Below are positions 19,828 to 29,982 of a stretch of 64,000 nucleotides of DNA, in pieces; position 1 is the stretch's first letter, and each line of letters begins with the position of its first letter. The translations under genes and the position numbers were made by a program. Origin of the DNA: Prevotella sp. P3-122 (lineage in GTDB: Bacteria; Bacteroidota; Bacteroidia; Bacteroidales; Bacteroidaceae); the NCBI RefSeq assembly GCF_002251365.1, contig NZ_NPJH01000021.1:22640-86639 (forward strand), read 5' to 3'. Under the pieces are notes generated by a model. It did no database searches. It was not told where the DNA came from and was given only the letters and a program-made list of their open reading frames with translations.

Positions 19828-22686
19828 ATGAACTACCGCTTTTCTGAACTAACAAAAAAGACGATGATGTCTTTTTGCGTAGCAGCGTTATGTGGTGGGT
19901 TCGCAGCTTGTACCGACGACTATGACCTTGACGACCCGGGCAACTATCCGAGTTGGCTTGGCAATAGTATTTTCGACGAGCTAAAAAATCCTAACCAAAA
20001 CGTGCTGACCGGTACATTTAACAACTATGTCAAACTCATTGAGGACCTGGGCTATGCCGAGACATTGGCAAAGACAGGTTCTAAGACCGTGTTCCCCGCC
20101 AACGACGAGGCTTTCGCGAGGTTCTTCAGCAACAACAGCTGGGGCGTGAGCAGATACGAGGACTTGACGGAGGCACAGAAGAAACTTCTGCTCTACAACT
20201 CCATGCTCGACAACGCCATTCTCGTCGAGCTGCTCTCTAACGTGTCTGACGGAAAAACATCCGTTGCTTCCGGTATTGCCATGAAGCACCAGACGGGTGC
20301 CAATGTCATCGACTCCGTGTCATACTTCTATGGAGCCACAGACCTACCAAAGAACAACAAGTATTGGGATTGGTACAACAGCCACGGCATCAACCTCGTC
20401 ATGGACGGCACACGTCCTATGATGGTACACTTCACCGCCGAGCAGATGACAGCCAACGACATCAGCACAACTGGCGCCAACAGCGACTTTGCCATCATCA
20501 CTGGTGAGGAGTACAACGACTCTGCGGCAACAGCCTACATCTTCCGTGACCGCATCATCAGGCCCGACGTTACCTGCCAGAATGGTTACATACACCAGAT
20601 GCAGGATGTCATCGTGCCTCCGGGCAACATGGCTGAGCTGCTCCGCACTAATCCAACAACTACCATCTTCAGCCGTATGCTTGAGCGCTTCAGCGCACCT
20701 TACTACAGCCTGTCGGTGACAAACAACTACAACGACTGGGCAGTGGCAAACGGTAAGACTACCATCGACTCCATCTTCCAGAAGAGGTATCTCAGCTCTT
20801 ACTCACAGGGAGGTACACTCCGTGACGACCCGAACGGTACCACTCTGAGCACCGACTATGTGCTGCCTTACGATCCAGGATGGAACGCATACTACACACA
20901 GGGTACCAACAGCAACCTGAGCGATGTGGCTGCAATGTTCGTTCCTTCTGACGAGGCAATGAAGAAGTACTTCCTCCCCGGTGGCGAGGGTGCATTCCTT
21001 ATTAACCGTTTCGGCAGCTTCTCCAACGACGAGGAGCATCTCATGCAGAACATCGACTCGATTCCGCAGGACATCGTCTGCGCTTTCGTGTCAATGCTTA
21101 TGAAGAGCTCGTTCATCGCCGCAGTACCAAGCAAGTTCGACAATGTTCCCGATGACTCCAACGACCCGATGGGACTCACCATCGACGAGATCAGCAAGAC
21201 TGAGGACGGAAAATACGATGTGAAGATTGCCAACAATGGTGTCATCTACATCCTCAACACCGTACACGCCCCCAACAAGTATGTTGCTGTATCGGCTCCC
21301 GCCCTGCTCAACAAGGACATGAGGGTTATGAACTGGGGTATTTTCAACAAGACCAACCGCGACCAGAACTATGGTCTGGGTCTTAACTTCTATGCATACC
21401 TTCTGGCCATGGATGCAAACTATGGTCTGTTCATCCCCAACGACGCAGCGTTCGACAAGTACTATATAGACCCAATCTCATTGGCCACACAGCCACGAGT
21501 GCTGCACTACTTCTATAACTCCAGCAAGTCTCCGTACATCTTCTGCTCGGCAAGGAACTTCAACCCCACCACCGGCGAGATAAGCAATGACAGTACCATC
21601 CTTACTAACTCGCAGTTCCCCGTAACTCAGTTCATTGATATCCTCAACACTCACACTGTGGTGCTTGAAGACGGCGAGGAAATGGGAGCTAACAAATACT
21701 ATAAGACAAAGAATGGTGGTACCATCTATTTCGACAAGGCCAACAGCACCGTTATGGGTGGAGCACAGATGGACAACGGTGTGGCACCATCCAGGATTCT
21801 TCAGGTTGACAACCAGAAGAACGGTAAGTCGTACACCCTCGATCACGTCATAGAGATGCCACAGAACTCCGTATACAAAGTTCTCTCCGGCACACAGCAG
21901 TTCTCTGACTTCTTCGACCTTTGCAACGATGACCGTGCCGACTCCATCCGTGAGTTCGCAGGTATCTCCACAAAGACCATTGAGGGAACAAAGATTTCTC
22001 CTATGACACGTTTCTACACCTTCCGTACTGGTGTAACCGGTTACTACGGTCTTGACTTCAACGTCAACTACTTCAGCTCTTACAACTACACCGTCTACGC
22101 TCCCGACAACAGCGCTATGGAGATAGCACGCCAGAAGGGCCTGCCCACATGGGACGACCTTTACGCAATCTTCAAGCAGCATGTTGATTCCGAAGATGGC
22201 GATCCTGCCAAGATACAGGCACAGGCTGAAGTACTTGCAAAGGTAGAGGCCATCAACGATTTCATCCGCTACCACTTCCAGAACAACTCCGTTTATGTTG
22301 ACAATACCGTTGGCAGCGGCGAGTACATGACCGCTGCTTCCGATACTCTCGGTATCGCCTACAAGGTTAATGTAGTTGGAGGCGGCAACAAGTTCACCGT
22401 TATCGACGGTTCCAACCAGTCTGTTGAAGTCAACGGCAACGGCAAGCTCATCAACAAGATGACCCGCGACTACGTGTTTGCAAAGTCTGCACAGGACGCA
22501 CGCAACCTTACTACTAACTCCATATCCACTTCCTCATTCGCTGTCGTCCATGAGATTGACAAGCCTCTCTGCAAAAACGCCGACGGACGCTACGACGGCA
22601 TGTGGGCATCAGCAAAAGCCAAGAAGGGGCTCGTGGAGCATAGAAACCTCTTCCTGCAAAGGCAGAAAGAAATGTATAGGAAATAA
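19828..22686 (+). CDS. Surface lipoprotein with about four fasciclin (FAS1)-like domains
   Basis: 952 residues with a lipoprotein signal whose lipobox ends FAAC (Cys at about residue 28), followed by acidic residues (TDDYDLDD) that favour surface export in Bacteroidetes. Four divergent FAS1-like segments can be outlined: about 45-265, 270-500, 505-680 and 680-905. Each has a VFxPxxxAF-like strand (TVFPANDEAF, AMFVPSDEAM, GLFIPNDAAF, TVYAPDNSAM) and most end in a hydrophobic closing strand (HQMQDVIVPP, LDHVIEMPQ). FAS1 domains mediate adhesion or ligand binding. It opens the operon, 14 bp before the first SusC gene. Its ligand is unknown. Confidence 0.85.
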   Translation: MNYRFSELTKKTMMSFCVAALCGGFAACTDDYDLDDPGNYPSWLGNSIFDELKNPNQNVLTGTFNNYVKLIEDLGYAETLAKTGSKTVFPANDEAFARFFSNNSWGVSRYEDLTEAQKKLLLYNSMLDNAILVELLSNVSDGKTSVASGIAMKHQTGANVIDSVSYFYGATDLPKNNKYWDWYNSHGINLVMDGTRPMMVHFTAEQMTANDISTTGANSDFAIITGEEYNDSAATAYIFRDRIIRPDVTCQNGYIHQMQDVIVPPGNMAELLRTNPTTTIFSRMLERFSAPYYSLSVTNNYNDWAVANGKTTIDSIFQKRYLSSYSQGGTLRDDPNGTTLSTDYVLPYDPGWNAYYTQGTNSNLSDVAAMFVPSDEAMKKYFLPGGEGAFLINRFGSFSNDEEHLMQNIDSIPQDIVCAFVSMLMKSSFIAAVPSKFDNVPDDSNDPMGLTIDEISKTEDGKYDVKIANNGVIYILNTVHAPNKYVAVSAPALLNKDMRVMNWGIFNKTNRDQNYGLGLNFYAYLLAMDANYGLFIPNDAAFDKYYIDPISLATQPRVLHYFYNSSKSPYIFCSARNFNPTTGEISNDSTILTNSQFPVTQFIDILNTHTVVLEDGEEMGANKYYKTKNGGTIYFDKANSTVMGGAQMDNGVAPSRILQVDNQKNGKSYTLDHVIEMPQNSVYKVLSGTQQFSDFFDLCNDDRADSIREFAGISTKTIEGTKISPMTRFYTFRTGVTGYYGLDFNVNYFSSYNYTVYAPDNSAMEIARQKGLPTWDDLYAIFKQHVDSEDGDPAKIQAQAEVLAKVEAINDFIRYHFQNNSVYVDNTVGSGEYMTAASDTLGIAYKVNVVGGGNKFTVIDGSNQSVEVNGNGKLINKMTRDYVFAKSAQDARNLTTNSISTSSFAVVHEIDKPLCKNADGRYDGMWASAKAKKGLVEHRNLFLQRQKEMYRK

Positions 22687-22700
22687 TACCCACCACGATT

Positions 22701-25700
22701 ATGAAAACAAATAAGATAAAATACCTGCTCCTGGCAGCATTCGCAATGGTCTCCGCCTTTGCCTCAGCTCAAGGAATACGTATATCGGGTACCGTCATGG
22801 CTCCTGATGGACCGGTGATGATGTGTAATGTCACCGAGCGTGATGCCAACAACCGTATCGTCTCTGCATCGCAGACCGACATCAACGGTAACTTCTCTAT
22901 GGAAATCAAGAGCACGGCCAACAAGCTCCAGGTTTCCTATATCGGCTACAAGACCAAGACTGTGCCTATCGGCGACAAGACGGTCTTCGACATCGAGATG
23001 GAAGACCAGCAGACTCTTAAGGAGGTTGTTGTTGTCGCAAAGAAGCGCTTCAACCACGGTGGTCTGGCCATTCCTGCCAACGAGGTGTCTGTAGCATCCC
23101 AGACGTTCGACATGAGCAACGTGGAAGGTCTTGCCTTCACCTCTGCCGACGAGGCTCTGCAAGGTCAGATTGCCGGTCTCGACATCGTTGCCAACTCCGG
23201 TAACCTTGGTGCCGGTACATCAATGCGCCTGCGTGGTGTCACCTCCATCAACGGTAGTGCCGAGCCTCTGATTGTTGTCGACGACAACATCTTCGACAAC
23301 CCCGACGCGACCTTCGACTTCCAGAACGCCAACGAGGAGACATATGCCTCACTGCTCTCCATCAACCCGCAGGATATCGCCGACATCCAGGTCCTGAAGG
23401 ATGCCGCCGCCACCGCCATCTGGGGCTCACGTGGTGCAAATGGTGTTATCCAGATACGCACGAAGCGTGGTTCGCGTGGTGCTACGCGCATCGACTACTC
23501 GCTCCGCGTGCAGGCAAGCTGGCAGCCCAAGGGCTACAACCTGCTCAATGGTGACGACTACACCATGATGCTCAAGGAGATGTACTACAACCCGTCACAG
23601 AGTGCGTCCTCAACGACCAACATCAACGAGATCAACTACAACAAGAGCTGGGCTGAGTATGAGAACTGGAACAACAACACCGACTGGGTAGATGCCGTAA
23701 CACAGACGGGCTGGAGCCAGTACCACTACCTAACAATAGCCGGTGGTGGTGAGAAAGCCAACTTCCGCATCTCTGCCGGTTACGACCACCAGAACGGTAC
23801 CATCATCAAGCAGTCGCTTGACCGTTTCTCCACCAAGCTGGCTCTCGACTATTTCGTCAGCGACCGTATCACCTTCCGCGTGACATTCCCGCTGACCTAC
23901 ACCAGCAACAACCGTAACTTCGACGACAACATCCTCGGACGTGCGCAGAAGGTGTCTCCAAACATGGGCATCTACCGCCAGAACGCTGACGGCAGCAACA
24001 CCAACGAGTACTACACCATGCTGCCTACAGGTGGCGACTACGCGGGCTCTACTGCTCCAAACACTTCTTCCAAGGAGCTTGAATCCATCCGCAACCTCGG
24101 CAACCCTGTAGCCATTGCCAACCTTGCATGGCGTCACGAGAAGACTTACCGTATCTCGCCTGAGTTCAAGCTCGACTACAAGCTCCTCGGAACAGACGAC
24201 GACAAGACCAAGCTCGACTATACCGGTATGGTATACATGGACATCTATGCCTCAAGTACACCTAAGTTCTGGCCAGGCTCTCTCTTCACAAAAACTTGGA
24301 CAGACAGCAACTACAACCGTAACGAGAACAACGAGTACAACTCTCTCGGCTTTACCACACGCCACACCCTGACATTCACCCCGGCATTCAAGAACAAGGA
24401 CTGGTATGCCACCATGTTCGGACGTTGGGAAATGACAACCGGTAACAACAACAGCCAGTACCAGCTACGCGTCAACACACCTAACGATGTCAACTCCACC
24501 AGTGTTGACGGTGGTGACCTCAGCGACATGAAGACGGGCAACGGACAGTGGCGTAGCATGTCGGCACTCTTCAACGGTCACTTCTCATACAAGAGCCGCT
24601 ACTCGCTCGGTGTCTCTGTACGCGCCGACGGTACAACTAAGTTCGGTGACACCAAGAAGTGGGGTTACTTCCCCGGTATCTCCGCACGTTGGAACATCAG
24701 CGACGAGAAATTCATGAAATGGGCCAACAAGTGGCTGTCCATGCTCTCCTTCCGCCCGTCATGGGGTATCGTAGGTAACCAGCCGGGCAGCGAGTACCTG
24801 CAGTACGCGCGCTACGCTACGGGCGCTATCTATGGACAGGTTGGTAACAACGACGGAACAACCTACCTGGAGGCACTACAGCTCAACAAACTGAAGTGGG
24901 AGAAGACCACACAGACTAACCTTGGAGGTGACTTCGGTTTCTTCAACGGACTCATCACCGGTGATTTCAACTACTACTACAAGAAGACACGCGACCTGCT
25001 CATGAAGGACGTGCGCATTCCTTCAACAACCGGTTTCAGCACATTGGCATGGACCAATGTCGGCGACATGGAGAACAAGGGATGGGAGCTTAACATCGAG
25101 GCCAACAAATTCATCAACATCGGTAAGTTCTCAATGAGCGCCAACTTCAACATCTCACAGAACTTCAACAAGATACTGGCTATGGACGAGAGCGTGCTCG
25201 AGTCTATCAACTCCGACTGGGATGCCTCGAAACGAGGTTCTTACCTCAACCGCATACAGATTGGCAACCCTCTGGGTTCTATCTACGGTCTTAGATTCAA
25301 GGGTGTATACCAGTATACATACGAGTACCTTATTAATATGAAGGAGCGTAACAACTGGTCGGGCGAGGACCTCCGCAACTACATCAACAACGAGTTCCTG
25401 CCAAGCGGCAAGACGGCTCCTATCGCTATCGACAACGAGGGCAAGGTGCTTATGAGCTCTACAGGCGAGCCTGTTCGTCAGGTATACAACTTCAAGGACG
25501 GCTCCTCTACTTATAAGTTCCAGGGCGGTGACGCCATCTACGAGGATATCAACAACGACGGACAGATCAACTCACTCGACATCGTTTACCTCGGCAACTC
25601 CAACCCGAAGGTCAGCGGAGGTTTCGGCTTCAACTTCTTCTGGGGCAGCAACTGGTCGCTCAAGACTTCGTTCAGCTACCGTGCCGGCGTGAAGGTTGTC

Positions 25701-26096
25701 AACAGTGCTAAGATGGGACTCGAGCAGATGTTCAACGCATACAACCAAAGCTCTGCCGTTAACTGGCGCTGGCGCAAGAACGGTGATGTCACCAACATCC
25801 CACGCGCCATGTTCGATACCGGTTACAACTTCCTTGGTTCCGACCGCTACGTTGAGGATGCTTCATTCATACGTATGAGCTACATCCAGCTGGTTTACAA
25901 CTTCAACAAGAAGCTGCTCAAGGCACTGGGCATGCGCAGGCTCCAGCTTAGCATCTCTGGCCAGAACCTCTTCTGCTGGTCAAAGTATAGCGGAACAGAC
26001 CCTGAGCACTCTGCAGGCGCATGGGGTATCGCATATGACAACTCGCAGACTCCTCGAAGCAAATCTGTGACGATGAACATTAATGTTGGATTCTAA
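22701..26096 (+). CDS. SusC/RagA-family TonB-dependent outer-membrane receptor (first copy)
   Basis: 1131 residues. A Sec signal peptide ends near ASAQG (residue ~24). Residues 26-105 form a carboxypeptidase-regulatory-like domain (GIRISGTVMAPDGPVMM). The canonical LKEVVVVAKK motif comes next, then the plug with GQIAGLDIVANSG and RLRGVTSINGSAEPLIVVDD. The rest is a beta-barrel ending in NVGF. SusC proteins import oligomers together with their SusD partner, encoded 14 bp downstream. The FAS1 neighbours suggest the cargo is not necessarily a polysaccharide. Confidence 0.95.
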   Translation: MKTNKIKYLLLAAFAMVSAFASAQGIRISGTVMAPDGPVMMCNVTERDANNRIVSASQTDINGNFSMEIKSTANKLQVSYIGYKTKTVPIGDKTVFDIEMEDQQTLKEVVVVAKKRFNHGGLAIPANEVSVASQTFDMSNVEGLAFTSADEALQGQIAGLDIVANSGNLGAGTSMRLRGVTSINGSAEPLIVVDDNIFDNPDATFDFQNANEETYASLLSINPQDIADIQVLKDAAATAIWGSRGANGVIQIRTKRGSRGATRIDYSLRVQASWQPKGYNLLNGDDYTMMLKEMYYNPSQSASSTTNINEINYNKSWAEYENWNNNTDWVDAVTQTGWSQYHYLTIAGGGEKANFRISAGYDHQNGTIIKQSLDRFSTKLALDYFVSDRITFRVTFPLTYTSNNRNFDDNILGRAQKVSPNMGIYRQNADGSNTNEYYTMLPTGGDYAGSTAPNTSSKELESIRNLGNPVAIANLAWRHEKTYRISPEFKLDYKLLGTDDDKTKLDYTGMVYMDIYASSTPKFWPGSLFTKTWTDSNYNRNENNEYNSLGFTTRHTLTFTPAFKNKDWYATMFGRWEMTTGNNNSQYQLRVNTPNDVNSTSVDGGDLSDMKTGNGQWRSMSALFNGHFSYKSRYSLGVSVRADGTTKFGDTKKWGYFPGISARWNISDEKFMKWANKWLSMLSFRPSWGIVGNQPGSEYLQYARYATGAIYGQVGNNDGTTYLEALQLNKLKWEKTTQTNLGGDFGFFNGLITGDFNYYYKKTRDLLMKDVRIPSTTGFSTLAWTNVGDMENKGWELNIEANKFINIGKFSMSANFNISQNFNKILAMDESVLESINSDWDASKRGSYLNRIQIGNPLGSIYGLRFKGVYQYTYEYLINMKERNNWSGEDLRNYINNEFLPSGKTAPIAIDNEGKVLMSSTGEPVRQVYNFKDGSSTYKFQGGDAIYEDINNDGQINSLDIVYLGNSNPKVSGGFGFNFFWGSNWSLKTSFSYRAGVKVVNSAKMGLEQMFNAYNQSSAVNWRWRKNGDVTNIPRAMFDTGYNFLGSDRYVEDASFIRMSYIQLVYNFNKKLLKALGMRRLQLSISGQNLFCWSKYSGTDPEHSAGAWGIAYDNSQTPRSKSVTMNINVGF

Positions 26097-26110
26097 AAAC
26101 AGAGACATAT

Positions 26111-27877
26111 ATGAAATTCAATAATATAATAAAGATGATGGCGGTGGCAGCAGTAGCCGTTACGGGTCTGTCCAGCTGCGATGATTTCCTGACCATCTAT
26201 CCTACCGACAAGACCATCGGCGAAGACTTCTGGAAAACTAAGGAGGACGTCGACAACATGGTCACAGGAGCATACAGCAGCATGCTCTCCTCAGAAATAC
26301 AGCGCAGAGCCATCATCTGGGGTGCATACCGCTCCGACGAGCTTGTCAAGAACTCCAGCTTCAGTAGCACCGACCTTGACAATATCTCTGCTGTAAACCT
26401 GCTGCCCACCAACGGCTACAACAGCTGGGCAAGCTTCTACAGCGTCATCAACCGCTGCAATATCGTTCTTAGCCATGCAGAAGCTGTTATGGAAGAGGAC
26501 CCGCAGTTTACACTTGGCGACTACAACACTGCCCGGGGCCAGATGCTTTCATTGCGCTCACTCTGCTACTTCTATCTGGTAAGGGCATTCCGCGACGTAC
26601 CATACACCACACAGTCTTACGAGACGGATGACGTCAACATGATTATTGCCCAGACCAGTCCCGACAGTGTGCTACAGCACTGTATCGACGACCTGGAAGA
26701 GGCTTCTAAGTATGTGTTGAAGACTGGTGCCTATGGTAGAGGCAACTGGCGCAACAAGGGTTACTTCACCCGTGATGCCGTCAACGCACTGCTCGCCGAC
26801 ATCTATCTCTGGCGCGCATCGATGACCAAGAGTGCAAGCGACTACGAGAAATGTATCGAATACTGCGACAAGGTTATCGAGGCCAAGGACCTGTACTACC
26901 GCGAGAACCACAACATGGCCGCAAGCGCTGACAAGAGCAATATCTATCACCTCACATCAGGTTCCATCGCATTCTCTACGATTTTCGGCTCCTCTTACGG
27001 AAATGCCGAGGAAAGCATTCTGGAATGGCAGTACGATGGTACGGCAAACACCAACATCGGACTGGAGAACCTATACTACATGACAGGTTCGGAAAAAGAG
27101 CACAAGAGCTACGGCGAGGTAATGGCATCAAGCGTATTCAACGTTGTTGACGAGAATGCAAGCAATTCTAACGGACGCAAGATGTACCAGTCGAAGAACG
27201 ACCGCCGCTTCTGGGACAATGTCTATGAAGTAGGCAGTGAGGAAGCATCCGAGCTGTACGTTAGAAAGATGATTGGTACTGATGGCTACCTACAAGGCAC
27301 AACCGTACCGACAGTGGGAATGTCACGTACAACAAGCCGCGCCTTCAAATATTTCCGTCAGAACTGGATTGTTTACCGACTCACCGACGTGATGCTTATG
27401 AAGGCTGAGGCACAGGTGCAGCTGGCTACAAGCGACGAAGACGAACTCCTCACAAAAGCATTCGCGCTCGTACAGACCGTAAACAAGCGCTCTATGCTCT
27501 CTAACGCTACCGACACTCTGAAGATGGCCGACTTCAAGACCATTGATGATATGGAGCAGCTCGTTCTCGCAGAGCGCGGACGCGAGCTGTGCTTCGAGGG
27601 CAAGCGCTGGTTCGACCTCGTGCGCTACGGCTACCGCCACATGGAAGGCGTGGACATCACAACCAAGCTCGCCGACAGAGCATCATGGCCAGCATTGAGC
27701 AAGAACATGATGAAGATTGTCACAAGAAAGTACGAGAGCGGTGGTGATGCCGTATCGTTCAAGATGAAGAGCGAGCCATATCTCTACTTCCCGATACAGC
27801 GAAGCGAGATTAACGTGAACAGTCTGCTCAAGCAGAATCCGGTTTACTTCGATGATGAAACAACAAGTAAAAATTAG
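26111..27877 (+). CDS. SusD/RagB-family surface lipoprotein (first copy)
   Basis: 588 residues. The lipoprotein signal has its lipobox at LSSC (Cys about residue 24), followed by DDFLTIYPTDK, typical of SusD. TPR-like helices follow, and a C-terminal segment AERGRELCFEGKRWFDLVRYG is a hallmark of the family. SusD closes over the SusC barrel and captures ligand. It is paired with the SusC immediately upstream and is followed by a FAS1 protein after 6 bp. Confidence 0.94.
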   Translation: MKFNNIIKMMAVAAVAVTGLSSCDDFLTIYPTDKTIGEDFWKTKEDVDNMVTGAYSSMLSSEIQRRAIIWGAYRSDELVKNSSFSSTDLDNISAVNLLPTNGYNSWASFYSVINRCNIVLSHAEAVMEEDPQFTLGDYNTARGQMLSLRSLCYFYLVRAFRDVPYTTQSYETDDVNMIIAQTSPDSVLQHCIDDLEEASKYVLKTGAYGRGNWRNKGYFTRDAVNALLADIYLWRASMTKSASDYEKCIEYCDKVIEAKDLYYRENHNMAASADKSNIYHLTSGSIAFSTIFGSSYGNAEESILEWQYDGTANTNIGLENLYYMTGSEKEHKSYGEVMASSVFNVVDENASNSNGRKMYQSKNDRRFWDNVYEVGSEEASELYVRKMIGTDGYLQGTTVPTVGMSRTTSRAFKYFRQNWIVYRLTDVMLMKAEAQVQLATSDEDELLTKAFALVQTVNKRSMLSNATDTLKMADFKTIDDMEQLVLAERGRELCFEGKRWFDLVRYGYRHMEGVDITTKLADRASWPALSKNMMKIVTRKYESGGDAVSFKMKSEPYLYFPIQRSEINVNSLLKQNPVYFDDETTSKN

Positions 27878-27883
27878 TCAACA

Positions 27884-29971
27884 ATGAAAATGAACAATTA
27901 TAAGAAGCTTATTTGCAAGATTGCAGCCGTGGCATTCCTACCCGGCATGATGGGCCTTGCAAGCTGTAGCGAGGACATCGACGAGTCCAACCTCTACACC
28001 TTCACCGGCGAGACCATCGAAGACTATCTTGCCAACCGCCCTGACCAGTTCAGCAGCTTCAACTACATATTGCAGCGCGCAGGTCTCGACAAACTAATGT
28101 CGGGATATGGTACTTACACCTGCTTCGCTCCTACCAACGAGGCGGTAACAGAATACATCGACAGTCTGTACAACGACCAGGAGAACAAGGAACTGCCGCA
28201 CAACGGCATGACGGAGAACTCACTGGAGGGACTCACCGACTCGCTGTGCAACGACATCGCCAAGTTCCACATCGCAGCAACAGAGGTGATGGCCATCAAC
28301 ATGGAAAGCGGTATGACCATCAACACCATGCTGGGACGTGACATCAACACCAACATCGACTCCATCACCGGCTCTACCATCATCAATGCCTACTCACACA
28401 TCACGTCGATGGACAACGAGCTGGAGAACGGTGTACTGCACGAGATTGACCATGTCATCAGACGCTCCAACCTGCTCGTAGCAGGTGAGATGGAGAAACA
28501 TCCCGACCTGTTCACTCTCTTCTCACAGGCTCTGAAGCTGACCGGTCTTGCCGACTCGCTGACCAAGCAGGAGAGGAAGCTCACTCCTCCTGCCAACAGC
28601 TACAACTTCTATACTCCGGAGAAGGCTATTCTCGGTTACACTATCTTTGCAGAGACAGACGACGTGCTCGCTGAGAACAACATCAACAACATCGAGGACC
28701 TTATCAGTCACGCAAACGACGTTTACGGCAACTGCGCCGCGGAAGGCTCAGGCTGGTACGACTACTACCGCAACAACGGTATCACCGTCAGCACAGGCAA
28801 CGACTACCAGAGCCCATACAACTGTCTGAACATGTGGGTACGCTACCACATCATCAGCCAGCGCGTGCCTTACGACAAGATGGTCATCGACTGGAACCAG
28901 GTGACGAAGGTTCCTCTCTATGAGTACTACGAGACCATGCTGCCCATGACCCTCGTAAAGGTTATACGCAGTGCAAAGGCCGGTGCCGGCAAGCTCTTCC
29001 TCAACCGCTATGAGGCCAACAGCACCCTTACCGACCAGGTGGCAGAGCTTGGCTCAGACGCCATCCATCAGGTTGTTGACGGACACTCAGGCATAGAGAT
29101 TGCCAAGGACAACATCCAGGCTCTCAACGGCTACCTACATCCTATCAAGGGCATGCTCGAGTATGAGTCTTGGGTTCCAAAGGGAGTGCTCAACGAGCGC
29201 ATACGCTTCGACGTTACCGCAATGACAAAGGAGCTTGGATCAGCTAACTTGCGTGGCGCACTGGGTGCTGAAATCAATGCACTCAATGGTAGCAAGACCG
29301 GTACCGACGGAAACCTCGGCGGTGACTACGTACGTATTCCTATCGACTTCTCAGAGAATATGGTCATCTACAACGGTGAGTCTACACGTCTCTACTACCT
29401 CGCCGGACGCGAGAACAACTGGAACAACTACCAGGGCGACGAGTACAACTCCAAGGGTAATGTGGACCTCGCCTTCCGTCTGCCTCCTGTACCGGACGGC
29501 ACTTATGAGTTGCGCGTAGGCGTATCGCTCAACGGCAACCGTGGTATGTACCAGTTCTACCTTGGTGAGGGCACAAACAACCGTACACAGATGGAAGCAC
29601 TCGACATTCCTCTCGACGAGCGTACTGTTATTGTCAACAACGCCGACGGCTCTCCAGACCCGACAACGGGCTGGACACTCTACACCGCAATGGAAGACCT
29701 TGGAGTAGAGACTGACAACAACATGCATAACCTCGGATGGATGCGCGGACCTCTCTACTACACAGTAGGTAAGGGAACGTCTACCGTTGCACGCTCCACA
29801 ACAGGTTCTATCCGACGCATCGTTACCCGACGTGAGTTCAAGCAGGGCACATACTGGTTCCGCATCAAGTCGGCACTTGACGATGACTCTCGTCAGATGT
29901 ACTTCGACTATATGGAACTTGTTCCTGTAAATGTCTACAACAATACCCGTTATCTTGAGGACATGTATTAA
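27884..29971 (+). CDS. FAS1-domain surface lipoprotein with C-terminal beta-sandwich
   Basis: 695 residues with a lipobox ending LASC (Cys about residue 29), followed by SEDIDES. Two FAS1-like segments are seen, about 40-205 (TYTCFAPTNEAV, ending HEIDHVIRR) and 205-440, the second strongly diverged. The C-terminal ~210 residues look like a jelly-roll module, with DGTYELRVGVSLNGNRG and a closing YFDYMELVPVNVY. The next protein ends similarly (IDYIRLVPIELY). Such modules often bind glycans, which is inference here. It lies 6 bp after SusD and 11 bp before the next FAS1 gene. Confidence 0.8.
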   Translation: MKMNNYKKLICKIAAVAFLPGMMGLASCSEDIDESNLYTFTGETIEDYLANRPDQFSSFNYILQRAGLDKLMSGYGTYTCFAPTNEAVTEYIDSLYNDQENKELPHNGMTENSLEGLTDSLCNDIAKFHIAATEVMAINMESGMTINTMLGRDINTNIDSITGSTIINAYSHITSMDNELENGVLHEIDHVIRRSNLLVAGEMEKHPDLFTLFSQALKLTGLADSLTKQERKLTPPANSYNFYTPEKAILGYTIFAETDDVLAENNINNIEDLISHANDVYGNCAAEGSGWYDYYRNNGITVSTGNDYQSPYNCLNMWVRYHIISQRVPYDKMVIDWNQVTKVPLYEYYETMLPMTLVKVIRSAKAGAGKLFLNRYEANSTLTDQVAELGSDAIHQVVDGHSGIEIAKDNIQALNGYLHPIKGMLEYESWVPKGVLNERIRFDVTAMTKELGSANLRGALGAEINALNGSKTGTDGNLGGDYVRIPIDFSENMVIYNGESTRLYYLAGRENNWNNYQGDEYNSKGNVDLAFRLPPVPDGTYELRVGVSLNGNRGMYQFYLGEGTNNRTQMEALDIPLDERTVIVNNADGSPDPTTGWTLYTAMEDLGVETDNNMHNLGWMRGPLYYTVGKGTSTVARSTTGSIRRIVTRREFKQGTYWFRIKSALDDDSRQMYFDYMELVPVNVYNNTRYLEDMY

Positions 29972-29982
29972 AAATTTGGATT

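Noticed and set aside
21478..22275. 265-codon frame antisense to the first FAS1 gene
   Set aside because: Shadow frame with low-complexity Val/Cys-rich composition and no recognisable features.
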